A DNA stretch of 64,000 nt, taken from positions 434,001-498,000 of the forward strand of contig NZ_LT629786.1 in NCBI RefSeq assembly GCF_900105675.1. The letters run 5' to 3'. The DNA comes from Pseudomonas synxantha. Its GTDB lineage: Bacteria > Pseudomonadota > Gammaproteobacteria > Pseudomonadales > Pseudomonadaceae. The translations under genes were made by a program, and so were the position numbers. A model generated the notes under the pieces. The model was not told the origin of the DNA, ran no database searches, and saw only the letters and a program-made list of their open reading frames with translations. Positions 16,764-25,868 of the stretch are shown here, one piece after another (position 1 is the first letter of the stretch; every line of letters begins with the position of its first letter).

Positions 16764-17297
16764 ATGAGTCAACCTGTTACCGCCCTGGTCATCATGGGTG
16801 TTTCCGGCTGTGGCAAGTCCAGCGTCAGCCAAGCCCTGTGCCGCCTGAACGGCGCCACTGCCATTGAAGGCGACAGCTTTCACCCCGCCGCGAACATCGA
16901 AAAGATGAGCGCCGGCCACCCCCTTAACGACGACGACCGCGCCGGCTGGCTCGACATCCTGTGCGATGAACTGCGCCGCTCGCTCAGGGCGGGCGAGCAT
17001 CCGGTGCTCACCTGTTCGGCCCTGAAAAAGAAATACCGCGACCACCTGCGCGAAGCCGCGCCGGGCCTGGGCTTTGTATTCCTGGAGCTGACCCGTGAAG
17101 TCGCCGCCGACCGTGTGTCCCACCGGCCCGGCCATTTCATGCCGGCCAGCCTGATCGACAGCCAGTTCGCCACCCTCGAATCGCCCAAGGGCGAGCCGCT
17201 GACCCTGGCGCTCAACGCCAGTGAAGACAGCGTTGAGGAACTGGCCGAGCAGACCAACGCCTGGTGGCTCAAGCACGGCTTTGAACCAACTCATTAA
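16764..17297 (+). CDS. gntK: Gluconokinase
   Basis: A 177-residue kinase that phosphorylates gluconate to 6-phosphogluconate, feeding the Entner-Doudoroff pathway. The P-loop is GVSGCGKS (about 13-20); EGDSFHP, LTCSALKKKYRD and FLELTRE are family motifs, and RPGHFMPASL forms the lid region. Length matches bacterial GntK (about 175). ATG 16764 lies after GAGG; longer in-frame starts would overlap the operator. It is followed 84 bases later by the permease, with its own operator-like site between. Confidence 0.95.
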   Translation: MSQPVTALVIMGVSGCGKSSVSQALCRLNGATAIEGDSFHPAANIEKMSAGHPLNDDDRAGWLDILCDELRRSLRAGEHPVLTCSALKKKYRDHLREAAPGLGFVFLELTREVAADRVSHRPGHFMPASLIDSQFATLESPKGEPLTLALNASEDSVEELAEQTNAWWLKHGFEPTH

Positions 17298-17312
17298 TTT
17301 TTTGCCGGAAAA

Positions 17313-17324
17313 GATAGCGCTATC
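17313..17324. promoter_or_regulatory. GntR operator-like site before the gluconate permease
   Basis: GATAGCGCTATC is a perfect 12-base palindrome between gntK and the permease gene. It shares the TAGCGCT core with the sites before gntR and gntK, so the permease probably has its own regulated promoter. Confidence 0.75.
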
Positions 17325-17381
17325 CCCGGCAGGAAATTCAACACCCGCTTTAATAACAACAACAAACAGGAGAGACCCCCC

Positions 17382-18734
17382 ATGTTTGGCATGTCCCACG
17401 AGTCTTACCTGCTGCTAGATGCAGTGGTCACTATCATCGGGTTGATCGTTCTGATCACCAAGTTCAAGGTGCACCCGTTCATTGCACTGATCATCGCGGC
17501 CGGCTTCCTCGGCCTGACCTCGGGCATGCCCGTGGACAAGATCATCAAGGCATTCCAGGACGGTTTCGGCGGAGTGCTCGGCTTTGTCGGCATCATCCTC
17601 GCGCTGGGCACGATGCTCGGCAAAATGATGGCCGAATCCGGCGGTGCCGACCAGATCGCCCAGACCCTGATCCGGGCCTTCGGCAAAGAGAAAGTCCAGT
17701 GGGCCATGATGTTCGCCGCCTTCCTGGTGGGCATCCCGCTGTTCTTCGAGATCGGTTTTGTACTGCTGATCCCGCTGGTGTTTATCGTCGCGAGGCGTAC
17801 TGGTGTGTCGCTGATCAAGATCGGCATCCCGCTGCTCGCCGGCCTCTCGGCGGTGCACGGCCTGGTACCACCGCACCCGGGCCCGCTGCTGGCCATCGGC
17901 GTGTTTGGCGCGGACATCGGCAAGACTATCCTGTACGGCCTGATCGTTGCGCTGCCGACGGCCATTATCGCCGGCCCGATCTTCGGTACCTTTATCGCCA
18001 AGTACATCCCGGGCAACCCGTCCCAGGAACTGGTCGATCAACTGGCCCGCGAGCCTGAAAACAAAGACCTGCCGAGCTTCAGCATTACCCTGGTCACCGT
18101 ACTGCTGCCGGTGTTCCTGATGCTGCTGAAAACCTTTGCCGACATCGCCTTTGCCGAAGGCAACGTGGTGCGCAACTGGATGGACATGATCGGCCACCCG
18201 ATCACCGCGCTGTTGCTGGCCTTGTTGTTGTCGCTGTACACCTTTGGCCATCGCCAGGGCATCCATTCCAAGCAGATCCTCAAGCTGCTCGACGCCAGCC
18301 TCGCACCGACCGCGGCGATCATCCTGATCATCGGTGCCGGTGGTGGCTTCAAGCAGATGCTGGTGACCAGCGGCGTGGGTGACGTGATCGGCCATATGGC
18401 GGTGAACGCGCAGATCAACCCGATCCTGCTGGCATGGCTGGTGGCGGCGGTGATTCGGATTGCCACGGGTTCAGCGACGGTCGCGACCATTACCGGCGCG
18501 GGCATTGTGGTGCCGGTGGTGGGGATGATTCCGGGGGTTAACCGCGAGTTGCTGGTGCTGGCGACGGGGGCGGGGTCGTTGATCCTGTCGCACGTCAACG
18601 ATGCCGGGTTCTGGCTGGTCAAGCAGTACTTCAACATGACCGTGGCCGAGACGTTTAAGACCTGGACGGCGATGGAGACCATCCTGTCGATCGTGGCGCT
18701 GATCTTCATCATGTTGCTGTCGTTGGTGGTGTAA
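17382..18734 (+). CDS. gntT: Gluconate:H+ symporter (GntP family)
   Basis: A 450-residue inner-membrane permease of the GntP family with about twelve to fourteen helices. Family segments LGTMLGKMMAESGGADQIAQTL, HGLVPPHPGPL and LSHVNDAGFWLVKQYF are all present. It takes up gluconate and sits behind gluconokinase and a GntR-type operator. ATG 17382 follows AGGAGAG. The symbol gntT (also written gntP or gnuT in pseudomonads) is by family and context. Confidence 0.92.
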   Translation: MFGMSHESYLLLDAVVTIIGLIVLITKFKVHPFIALIIAAGFLGLTSGMPVDKIIKAFQDGFGGVLGFVGIILALGTMLGKMMAESGGADQIAQTLIRAFGKEKVQWAMMFAAFLVGIPLFFEIGFVLLIPLVFIVARRTGVSLIKIGIPLLAGLSAVHGLVPPHPGPLLAIGVFGADIGKTILYGLIVALPTAIIAGPIFGTFIAKYIPGNPSQELVDQLAREPENKDLPSFSITLVTVLLPVFLMLLKTFADIAFAEGNVVRNWMDMIGHPITALLLALLLSLYTFGHRQGIHSKQILKLLDASLAPTAAIILIIGAGGGFKQMLVTSGVGDVIGHMAVNAQINPILLAWLVAAVIRIATGSATVATITGAGIVVPVVGMIPGVNRELLVLATGAGSLILSHVNDAGFWLVKQYFNMTVAETFKTWTAMETILSIVALIFIMLLSLVV

Positions 18735-18751
18735 GCCACACCGCAAGACAA

Positions 18752-18844
18752 ATGTGGGAGGGGGCTTGCCCCCGATAGCAGAGTGTCAGTCACTGCATCT
18801 GGTGACTGATCCACCGCCATCGGGAGCAAGCCCCCTCCCACATT
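18752..18844. repeat. REPIN (paired REP elements)
   Basis: Paired unit between the convergent gluconate permease and alaC genes. The left arm reads GGCTTGCCCCCGATAGC, with CC for the usual TC after TTGC. Confidence 0.95.
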
Positions 18845-18859
18845 TTGACCAGGTCAGGC

Positions 18860-20071
18860 TCAGGCTTTCGTGACCAGCCCATCCGCCCTGAACATCCCGC
18901 GAATCCCGCGCACTGCCTGGCGAATCCGGTCCTGGTTTTCGATTAGCGCAAAGCGCACATGATCATCCCCATACTCGCCAAAGCCAATCCCAGGCGATAC
19001 ACAGACCTTGGCCTCCAGCAGCAGTTTCTTGGCAAATTCCAGGGAACCCATGGCGGCGTACTGCTCGGGAATCTTCGCCCAGACATACATCGACGCCTTC
19101 GGGTTCTCCACCATCCAGCCCAGCTCATGCAGGCCCTTGACCAGCACATTGCGGCGTTGGCGGTACTGCTCGGCGATGTCCTTGACGCACTGCTGGTCGC
19201 CTTCCAGCGCGGCAATGGCGGCCACTTGCAGCGGGGTAAAGGTGCCGTAGTCGTGGTAACTCTTGATCCGTGCCAGGGCGTTGACCAGTTCCGGGTTGCC
19301 CACCATGAAGCCGATGCGCCAGCCGGCCATGTTGTAGCTCTTGGACAGGGTGAAAAACTCCACCGCGATATCCTTGGCACCCGGCACCTGCATGATCGAG
19401 GGGGCCTTCCAGCCGTCGTAGACGATGTCGGCGTAGGCCAGGTCGTGAACCACCAGCACGTCGTACTGTTTGGCCAGGGCGATGACCCGTTCGAAAAAAT
19501 CCAGCTCCACGCACTGTGCGGTAGGGTTTGACGGAAAACCCAGGATCATCATCTTTGGCTTGGGGATCGAGCCGCGAATCGCCCGTTCCAGCTCGGCGAA
19601 AAAGTCCACACCAGGCACCAGCGGCACCGAACGCACCTGGGCGCCGGCAATCACGGCACCGTAGATATGAATCGGGTAGCTGGGGTTGGGCACCAACACG
19701 GTGTCGCCCTGGTCCAGGGTCGCCAGCATCAGGTGCGCCAGGCCTTCCTTGGAACCGATGGTGACGATGGCTTCCGACTCAGGGTCGATATCCACCTCGT
19801 AACGGTCCTTGTACCAGCGCGAAATCGCCCGGCGCAGGCGTGGAATGCCTTTGGAAGTGGAGTAGCCGTGGGTGTCGTCACGCTGGGCGACGGTGACCAT
19901 TTTCTCCACGATATGCGCAGGCGTGGCGCCGTCGGGGTTACCCATGCTCAAGTCGATGATGTCTTCGCCGCGCCGACGCGCAGCCATCTTCAGCTCGGCA
20001 GTGATATTGAAAACGTAAGGGGGGAGTCGATCTATGCGCGCAAAGCGGCGCGGCGAACCTTGTTCGGCCAT
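18860..20071 (-). CDS. alaC: Glutamate-pyruvate aminotransferase AlaC
   Basis: A 403-residue PLP-dependent class I/II aminotransferase that makes alanine from pyruvate and glutamate. It is close to E. coli AlaC (YfdZ) over its length: the N-terminal [17 protein letters not shown], the NPDGATP segment, [11 protein letters not shown], the PLP lysine in [15 protein letters not shown] and the C-terminal VRFALIEN all match. It is a single gene facing a REPIN, and its 5' region is shared with a divergent effector-binding protein gene about 200 bases away. Confidence 0.95.
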   Translation of the reverse strand: MAEQGSPRRFARIDRLPPYVFNITAELKMAARRRGEDIIDLSMGNPDGATPAHIVEKMVTVAQRDDTHGYSTSKGIPRLRRAISRWYKDRYEVDIDPESEAIVTIGSKEGLAHLMLATLDQGDTVLVPNPSYPIHIYGAVIAGAQVRSVPLVPGVDFFAELERAIRGSIPKPKMMILGFPSNPTAQCVELDFFERVIALAKQYDVLVVHDLAYADIVYDGWKAPSIMQVPGAKDIAVEFFTLSKSYNMAGWRIGFMVGNPELVNALARIKSYHDYGTFTPLQVAAIAALEGDQQCVKDIAEQYRQRRNVLVKGLHELGWMVENPKASMYVWAKIPEQYAAMGSLEFAKKLLLEAKVCVSPGIGFGEYGDDHVRFALIENQDRIRQAVRGIRGMFRADGLVTKA

Positions 20072-20268
20072 TGTTGCCTCGAGAGTACGTAAGCGCCCGG
20101 AACCGTCCGAGCGACGTCGGCCACTGCGGTGGCCTGCGGGGCAGACAATACGGGCGATGATGGCGCGTTGTCCAGATGGCGTGGCAAAAATTTGTACATG
20201 GAGCGCAGCCGGGATATGCCCCTATACTCGATGCGGGTTTGTTCCCTCATAAGAAGGAGACTGTTCGT

Positions 20269-20751
20269 ATGGATCAGCAGACAAAACAACCGTTGGAGCC
20301 ACGCATGGAAGCCGGCAAGGCCCTGGTGATCGCCGGTGTACAAGGGCGTTATTCGAAGGCCACCGTGGGCGATATCCCCAAGTTATGGGAGTTGTTTGAC
20401 ACGTGCATTAAAGACATCAAGAAGCGCGTTGGCGGCGTGACCTACGGCGTTTGCCACAACCCCCACCACGGCGAGTTTGATTACATGGCCGGGGTAGAAG
20501 TCCCAGGCAAGGGCGATGTGCCGAGCAACTTTGAGTTCATCGAAATCCCGCCGCTCAACTATGCGGTGTTCCCGCATTACGGGCCGGTGCAGGCGCTTGA
20601 GCAAACCTACGAGCGCATTATGTTCGAATGGCTGCCGCACTCGGGTTACAAGGTGATGGGCGCGGATTTCGAGCGCTATAGCGCAGATTTTGACGCGAGA
20701 AAGGGCACGGGAGCGGTGGAGATCTGGTTGCCGGTTGGAGAGCGGGGCTGA
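20269..20751 (+). CDS. GyrI-like/AraC effector-binding-domain protein
   Basis: A 160-residue protein made of one GyrI-like (SOUL/AraC-effector type) small-molecule-binding domain without a DNA-binding part. Family segments YGVCHNP, FDYMAGVEV, FEFIEIPPLNYAVFPHYGPV and the C-terminal VEIWLPV are clear. Free-standing members are thought to bind or hydrolyse small hydrophobic or cationic compounds. ATG 20269 has AAGAAGGAG upstream. It is not linked to an AraC gene here. Confidence 0.85.
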   Translation: MDQQTKQPLEPRMEAGKALVIAGVQGRYSKATVGDIPKLWELFDTCIKDIKKRVGGVTYGVCHNPHHGEFDYMAGVEVPGKGDVPSNFEFIEIPPLNYAVFPHYGPVQALEQTYERIMFEWLPHSGYKVMGADFERYSADFDARKGTGAVEIWLPVGERG

Positions 20752-20815
20752 CGCTCGCCGATGTCATGTAAACACGACAGGCACGCGTCAACGTCGTGTT
20801 TGCGTGACATTACCG

Positions 20816-21307
20816 TTATGAATTGAAGATCCAACTCAACCGGCGCTCATACCCAACCTGTCCCTTGTACGCTTCGCCGCTGTCCACCCATCCAGCCCCC
20901 AGATACAGCCCCATTGCCGCCGGGTTGTGCGTGTCCACAGACAACTCCAACCCTTTGATCTGCGGCCACACCTCAAGCGCCAGGGTTGGCAGTGCCTGCA
21001 AACACGCCTTGCCGAACCCACGCCCTTGCTGATGCCGATCTACTTGCAACGCATGCAGGGTGGCGCAGTGTTCATCGGCCCAATGGGGCAGGCAGGGTGG
21101 GCGCTTGAGTAGGAGAAAGGCCACGGGGATATCATCGGCCAACAGCGCAAAACCTTTGACGCCAGGGCTCGGGTTGACCAGCAGCGTATTGAGGGCGCAA
21201 TACATATCGCCGCAAAACGGCAGTTGTTCAGGATGAACTTCGATGGCGCTGACTTGCTGTTGTTGCACAGCATTGAGCGCCTCATAGGCAACAAGGCGGG
21301 TTTGCAT
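20816..21307 (-). CDS. GNAT-family N-acetyltransferase
   Basis: A 163-residue acetyltransferase. The acetyl-CoA-binding motif is HQQGRGFGKACLQAL (about 93-107) and the later segment LSVDTHNPAAMGLYLGAGW is typical of GNAT proteins. ATG 21307 was chosen because the 30 in-frame residues before it look non-coding. Substrate unknown. The gene is divergent from the SnoaL-like gene. Confidence 0.85.
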   Translation of the reverse strand: MQTRLVAYEALNAVQQQQVSAIEVHPEQLPFCGDMYCALNTLLVNPSPGVKGFALLADDIPVAFLLLKRPPCLPHWADEHCATLHALQVDRHQQGRGFGKACLQALPTLALEVWPQIKGLELSVDTHNPAAMGLYLGAGWVDSGEAYKGQVGYERRLSWIFNS

Positions 21308-21450
21308 CGGATTATCCGAACGGCTGCAAAGAAGGCTGCAGTCTATCGGGTTTGTGGTGGAGGAAATTATTTTTCCATGGCCTGTCGATTTGCCCAAGGG
21401 CCATTCGACTAAGGGTGTCTTCCGTGTTTTTCAACCAAGGAGTCATCGCC

Positions 21451-21870
21451 ATGAGTACTGCAATCAACACCCTGATCGAGCAATGGAAACAAGCCGTGGT
21501 ATCCCAGGATATCGACAAGATTGTCAGCTTTTACGCCGACGATATCGTCGCGTTCGACGCGGTTGGCGCGCTGCAATTCAAGGGCAGGGAGGCCTATCGT
21601 GCACACTGGAAGGCGTGCATGGAACATTGCCCGGGCCCGGGCGTTTTTGAGTTTCATGAGTTGCGCATCAACCAGGCCCAGGACAGCGCCTTCGCCCACT
21701 GGCTCGCGCACTGCGGTGGCACCGGCCCGGATGGTGTACTCAAGACCTGCTGGATGCGCGTCACCGCCGCTTACCAGCGTATCGATGGCCAATGGAAAGT
21801 GGTGCATGAGCACTGGTCGGCGCCGTTCGATATGCAAAGCGGCACGGCGCTGTTCGACCTGAAACCTTGA
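21451..21870 (+). CDS. SnoaL-like/NTF2-fold protein
   Basis: A 139-residue protein of the NTF2-like superfamily (SnoaL-like, ketosteroid-isomerase-like). The start MSTAINTLIEQWKQAV, the YADDIVAFDAVG segment and the tail HEHWSAPFD are family-typical. ATG 21451 has AAGGAG. It precedes a YCII-domain gene by 42 bases and a large ECF sigma gene; this trio is the arrangement described for ECF42-type systems, where accessory proteins of these families go with the sigma factor. Confidence 0.85.
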   Translation: MSTAINTLIEQWKQAVVSQDIDKIVSFYADDIVAFDAVGALQFKGREAYRAHWKACMEHCPGPGVFEFHELRINQAQDSAFAHWLAHCGGTGPDGVLKTCWMRVTAAYQRIDGQWKVVHEHWSAPFDMQSGTALFDLKP

Positions 21871-21912
21871 GCACGGCGAACTATAGTCAGGAGGCCGAAA
21901 ACGGAGAGCATC

Positions 21913-22260
21913 ATGAAATACCTGTGCCTGATCTACAGCGACGAACAGCTGTTGCACACCTCGCCCGACAGCCCTAGGGACCCGGAGTGTCTTGCCTACG
22001 CCGAGGCCATCCAGGCCAGCGGACGCATGCTTGCCGCCGAGCCGCTGCAGCCGGTCAATACTGCCACCACCGTGCGCATGCGCAATGGCCAGGTGTCGAT
22101 CACCGACGGGCCATTTGCCGAAACCAAGGAGCAGCTTGCCGGGTTCTACCTGATCGAGGCCAAGGACCTCAATGAAGCGTTACAGGTGGCCGGCGGCATT
22201 CCAGCGGCCCGGGTCGGCAGTGTGGAAGTACGCCCCGTACGTGAATTGAACCTAGCTTAA
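21913..22260 (+). CDS. YCII-related (DGPF) protein
   Basis: A 115-residue YCII/DGPF-domain protein. The DGPF motif is seen as TDGPFAETKEQL (about 63-74), and MKYLCLIYSDE is the usual N-terminus. These proteins are associated by genome context with ECF42-type sigma factors and are thought to be part of their output or signal path. Its stop overlaps the sigma gene start (TAATG), indicating coupled translation. Confidence 0.9.
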   Translation: MKYLCLIYSDEQLLHTSPDSPRDPECLAYAEAIQASGRMLAAEPLQPVNTATTVRMRNGQVSITDGPFAETKEQLAGFYLIEAKDLNEALQVAGGIPAARVGSVEVRPVRELNLA

Positions 22261-23489
22261 TGACGCTCAATGGCCAGGTCGAAGCGGTTTACCGCAGCGA
22301 GTCACGGCGTGTGCTTGCGACGCTGATTCGTGTGCTGGGTGATTTCGACTTGGCCGAGGAGGCGCTGCACGAGGCATTTTTCGTCGCCGTGCAGCGCTGG
22401 CCCGAGGATGGTGTGCCGGATAATCCACGGGCCTGGCTGGTATCAACCGGTCGCTTCAAAGCCATCGACCGTCTACGTCGCCAGGCGCGGTTTACCCCGT
22501 TGCTGCAAGAGCAGGCCGACACACTGGAAGCGGCGCAGTGGAGTGATGAAGACGTGGAAGACGATCGCCTGCGCTTGATCTTTACCTGCTGCCACCCGGC
22601 GTTGGCGCCCGATGCCCAGGCGGCGCTGACCTTGCGCGAGATCTGCGACCTGAGTACCGAGGCCATTGCCCACGCGTTTCTCGCCACACCCACCACCATC
22701 GCCCAGCGCATCGTGCGTGCCAAGGGCAAGATCCGTGAAGCGAAAATCCCCTATCAAGTGCCGTCCCGTGCCGAGTTGCCCGAGCGCCTGGACAGCGTGC
22801 TGCGGGTGATTTACCTGGTGTTCAACGAAGGCTACTCGGCCTCCACAGGCACCGATCTCACCCGTGAAGACTTGACCGCGGAGGCCATTCGCCTGGGCCG
22901 CTTGCTGATGGAGTTGCTACCGGAGCCGGAAGTCATGGGCTTGCTGGCGTTGATGCTGCTGCACGAATCGCGCCGCCCGGCACGCACCTCGGCCAGCGGT
23001 GAGTTGGTGCTGTTGGATGCCCAGGACCGTGCGCTGTGGGACAGGGCATTGATGGCTGAAGGTTGCGCATTGGTGGAGCGGGCGCTGACCACGCGACGCT
23101 TCGGGCCGTATTGCCTGCAAGCAGCGATTGCGGCGGTGCACGCCGAGGCGCCGAGTGCCGAGGAGACTGATTGGCGGCAGATTGTGGGGCTTTACGATGT
23201 ATTGCTCAGGGCCATGCCATCGCCGGTGATCGAGTTGAACCGTGCGGTAGCGGTGGCGATGGAACAGGGACCGACGGCTGGATTGACGTTGGTGGACAGC
23301 ATTTTGCAACGCGATGAGTTGCAGGATTATCACTTGGCGCATTCGGCGCGTGGGGAGTTTTGCCGGCAGTTGGGGCGGGTTGAAGAGGCCCGTGCAGCTT
23401 ACGAAAAAGCCCTGTCCCTGACCCAGCAAACCCCGGAAAAACGCTTCCTGGAGCGACGCCTGGCCGAACTCAAATCCCCCAGACAATGA
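22260..23489 (+). CDS. ECF sigma factor with C-terminal TPR-like extension (ECF42-like)
   Basis: A 409-residue sigma-70-family protein. Region 2 covers about residues 5-80 (VLGDFDLAEEALHEAFFVAV, AWLVSTGRFKAIDRLRR) and region 4 about 115-165 (LTLREICDLSTEAIAHAFL, IAQRIVRAKGKIREA). The remaining 240 residues are helical with TPR-like pairs, as known for the ECF42 group, which lacks an anti-sigma factor and is thought to be controlled by this extension. No anti-sigma gene is nearby here either. It is the third gene of the SnoaL/YCII/sigma operon. The target promoters are not apparent. Confidence 0.88.
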   Translation: MTLNGQVEAVYRSESRRVLATLIRVLGDFDLAEEALHEAFFVAVQRWPEDGVPDNPRAWLVSTGRFKAIDRLRRQARFTPLLQEQADTLEAAQWSDEDVEDDRLRLIFTCCHPALAPDAQAALTLREICDLSTEAIAHAFLATPTTIAQRIVRAKGKIREAKIPYQVPSRAELPERLDSVLRVIYLVFNEGYSASTGTDLTREDLTAEAIRLGRLLMELLPEPEVMGLLALMLLHESRRPARTSASGELVLLDAQDRALWDRALMAEGCALVERALTTRRFGPYCLQAAIAAVHAEAPSAEETDWRQIVGLYDVLLRAMPSPVIELNRAVAVAMEQGPTAGLTLVDSILQRDELQDYHLAHSARGEFCRQLGRVEEARAAYEKALSLTQQTPEKRFLERRLAELKSPRQ

Positions 23490-23496
23490 AGCTCCA

Positions 23497-23590
23497 AATG
23501 TGGGAGGGGGCTTGCCCCCGATTGCGGTGTGTCAGGTAAAGATTAGCTGACTGACACTCAGCTATCGGGAGCAAGCCCCCTCCCACATTT
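23497..23590. repeat. REPIN (paired REP elements)
   Basis: Paired unit with left arm GGCTTGCCCCCGATTGCGG and right arm CAGCTATCGGGAGCAAGC, lying between the convergent sigma and LysR genes. Confidence 0.95.
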
Positions 23591-23612
23591 GGACATCATT
23601 GTTCTCACTGGC

Positions 23613-24467
23613 TCAATCGAGCATCTGTCCCAGCAACCAACTCCCCGCCGGCCCCGGCGGATGCTGGCGCGACCACAATGCATCCACCGTCACCGACCGC
23701 GGCCAGCCACGCACCCTCAGTTCCTGCAGGCTGCCATTGCCAAAACGTTCCACCAGCCAGCGTGGCAGGGGCGCCCAGCCGAAACCCAACTGCGCCATTT
23801 CCATCAGCATCAGGTAACTGGCTGCCGACCAGACCCGCCCGGCAGCGCGATTGTCATAGGGTTTGACGATGCTCGCCAGGCGTAATTCCCGATGCTGTTT
23901 CAATGCCTGCTGGTCAACCTTTTCCAGCCTGGCCAAGGCATGCTGGGGGGAAACGAACAGGGCCGTTTCGGTACGTTCCTCGACCGGCGAATGGGTCAAG
24001 TCCGGCGGGTACTCCTCCTGCTGCTCGATAAATGCGATTTGCGCCCGGCCACTTTGTACAAGGTCGATCAGGTCATCGCACTCGGCAATCAGCCATTCCA
24101 GTTCCAGGTCCGGATAACGTTCGGCAAACGCGATGATGGTGGTTTCGAAGCGCTGCGATTGGTAGGTGTCTGACATGGCGATGGTCAGCTTCGGTTCCAA
24201 CCCCGTGGCCAATTGGCTCGCCGTCAATTCCAGGCGGCTGCTGGCCTCCAGCACCTGCTCGGCGCGTTGCAGCAGTACATGGCCTGCCGGGGTCAATGTC
24301 GGTTTGCGGCTGCTGCGGTCAAACAGCACTACATCCAAGTCAATCTCAAGGCTGGCCACCGCCGCGCTGACGGTGGACTGGCTCTTGCCCAGCTTGCGCG
24401 CTGCTGCGGAAAACGAACCTTGGGTAGCAGCCTGGACGAACGCCTGGAGCACTTCATGGGAGGCCAC
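23613..24467 (-). CDS. LysR-family regulator, divergent from a PACE pump
   Basis: A 284-residue LysR-type regulator. The helix-turn-helix is GSFSAAARKLGKSQSTVSAAV (about 17-37) and the effector domain follows. The start appears to be GTG at 24467. It is divergent from the PACE efflux gene at 24556 with 88 bases between. In Acinetobacter, aceI and its LysR regulator aceR have this same arrangement, so activation of the pump by a cationic biocide or polyamine is a fair inference. Confidence 0.85.
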   Translation of the reverse strand: MASHEVLQAFVQAATQGSFSAAARKLGKSQSTVSAAVASLEIDLDVVLFDRSSRKPTLTPAGHVLLQRAEQVLEASSRLELTASQLATGLEPKLTIAMSDTYQSQRFETTIIAFAERYPDLELEWLIAECDDLIDLVQSGRAQIAFIEQQEEYPPDLTHSPVEERTETALFVSPQHALARLEKVDQQALKQHRELRLASIVKPYDNRAAGRVWSAASYLMLMEMAQLGFGWAPLPRWLVERFGNGSLQELRVRGWPRSVTVDALWSRQHPPGPAGSWLLGQMLD

Positions 24468-24555
24468 GACTATCGCCCTGATCGATGGTTATTGGTTATG
24501 AAGTATCGAGACAAAGCCTGATCATGGCAACCCTCGTCACTCACGGAGCCGGGTC

Positions 24556-24993
24556 ATGACCCCTACCAAATCCATTACTGAACGTGTTTTCCAAGCCCTT
24601 GGGTTCGAAGGGCTGGCCTTGTTGATCTGTACGCCGTTGCTGATGTGGGTCACCGGCAGGCCGGCGCTGGAGATGGGCGCCGTTACCTTGGGCATCAGCC
24701 TGCTGGCCTTGAGCTGGAACGTTATTTTCAACAGCCTGTTCGACCGCCTTAAAACACGCCTGCAACTGGTCAATGGCGGTTGGACCCGGGTGTTGCACGC
24801 GCTGCTGTTCGAAGGCGGCCTGATCCTGATGGCGGTGCCGTTGATTGCCGCCTTGATGAAGATCAGCCTGCTGGAGGCGTTCATCCTCGACATCGGCGTG
24901 CTGTTGTTCTTCCTGCCGTATACCTATGTGTATCACTGGGGTTATGACGTACTGCGTGAAAAAATCGTCAACAAAACCCCAGTCACCCAATAG
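24556..24993 (+). CDS. PACE-family efflux transporter
   Basis: A 145-residue inner-membrane protein with four helices arranged as two tandem bacterial transmembrane pair domains, as in AceI. The glutamate in the first helix (FEGLAL, residue 19) is the conserved proton-linked residue; segments SWNVIFNSLFDRL and YTYVYHWGYD close the two halves. Such proteins export chlorhexidine-like biocides and short polyamines by proton antiport. RBS is GGAG in the sequence just ahead of ATG. It is paired with the divergent LysR gene. Confidence 0.9.
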   Translation: MTPTKSITERVFQALGFEGLALLICTPLLMWVTGRPALEMGAVTLGISLLALSWNVIFNSLFDRLKTRLQLVNGGWTRVLHALLFEGGLILMAVPLIAALMKISLLEAFILDIGVLLFFLPYTYVYHWGYDVLREKIVNKTPVTQ

Positions 24994-25003
24994 GCGCCGC
25001 TGC

Positions 25004-25762
25004 CTACAGGAACATCCCCCCCGACGCCTCGATCCGCTGGCCGGTGATCCAGTTGCTGCCATCGGCCAGCAAGCTCGAAATCGCCCCGCCAATATCGTCC
25101 GGCAAGCCGACACGGCCCAGGGCGGTATTGTTGGCGACCATCGTATTCAGATCGGTGTTATCGCGCACTGCGCCGCCGCCGAAGTCAGTGGCAATCGCGC
25201 CCGGTGCCAGGGTGTTCACGGTAATACCGCGTGGGCCCAGCTCCTTGGCCTGGTAGCGCGACAGCACTTCAATGGCGCCCTTCATCGACGCGTACGCGGC
25301 ATAGCCCGGCAGGCTGAACCGCGCCAGGCCGCTGGAAATATTGATGATGCGCCCACCATCGCTGATCAGCGGCAGCAGTTTCTGCGTGAGGAAAAACGGC
25401 GCCTTCAAGTGGATCGCCACCAACTGGTCGAACTGTGCTTCGGTGGTCTCGGTAAAGCTGGCGTGGGCACCGATCCCGGCGTTGTTGATCAGGAAGTTGA
25501 AGTGATCCTGGGCGAAAACCTCCTTGAGCAGCGCGCCGACCTGGGCGACGAAGCCATCGAAGCCTGCGCTTTGGCTGACGTCCAGTTGCAGCATGGCGGC
25601 GCGGCCACCCAATGCCTGCACTTGGGCAATCACCGCTTGGGCTTCGGCCGCTGCGCTGTGGTAAGTGCCGATGATGTCTACGCCTTGCGCAGCCAGGTGC
25701 AGTGCGGCGCTTTTGCCCAGGCCGCGGCTGGCGCCGGTAATAAGTGCGATTTTACGGGTCAT
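25004..25762 (-). CDS. SDR-family oxidoreductase
   Basis: A 252-residue classical SDR. The cofactor motif is TGASRGLG (about 9-16), NNAG is present, and the catalytic serine, tyrosine and lysine are seen in NISSG and YASMK. The C-terminus ends in EASGGMFL. ATG 25762 was chosen; the longer frame to 25813 adds unlikely residues. It is divergent from a LysR regulator 106 bases away, which may control it. Substrate unknown. Confidence 0.9.
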   Translation of the reverse strand: MTRKIALITGASRGLGKSAALHLAAQGVDIIGTYHSAAAEAQAVIAQVQALGGRAAMLQLDVSQSAGFDGFVAQVGALLKEVFAQDHFNFLINNAGIGAHASFTETTEAQFDQLVAIHLKAPFFLTQKLLPLISDGGRIINISSGLARFSLPGYAAYASMKGAIEVLSRYQAKELGPRGITVNTLAPGAIATDFGGGAVRDNTDLNTMVANNTALGRVGLPDDIGGAISSLLADGSNWITGQRIEASGGMFL

Positions 25763-25868
25763 GGTGCAGTCCTCAGGTGGGGTCAGTGGGACTGAGTGTA
25801 TTTGTCCGGCCATAACGTGATAAACAGGCGGATATCGGAATCACTGGCCGGATAAGGCGAACAATCTC

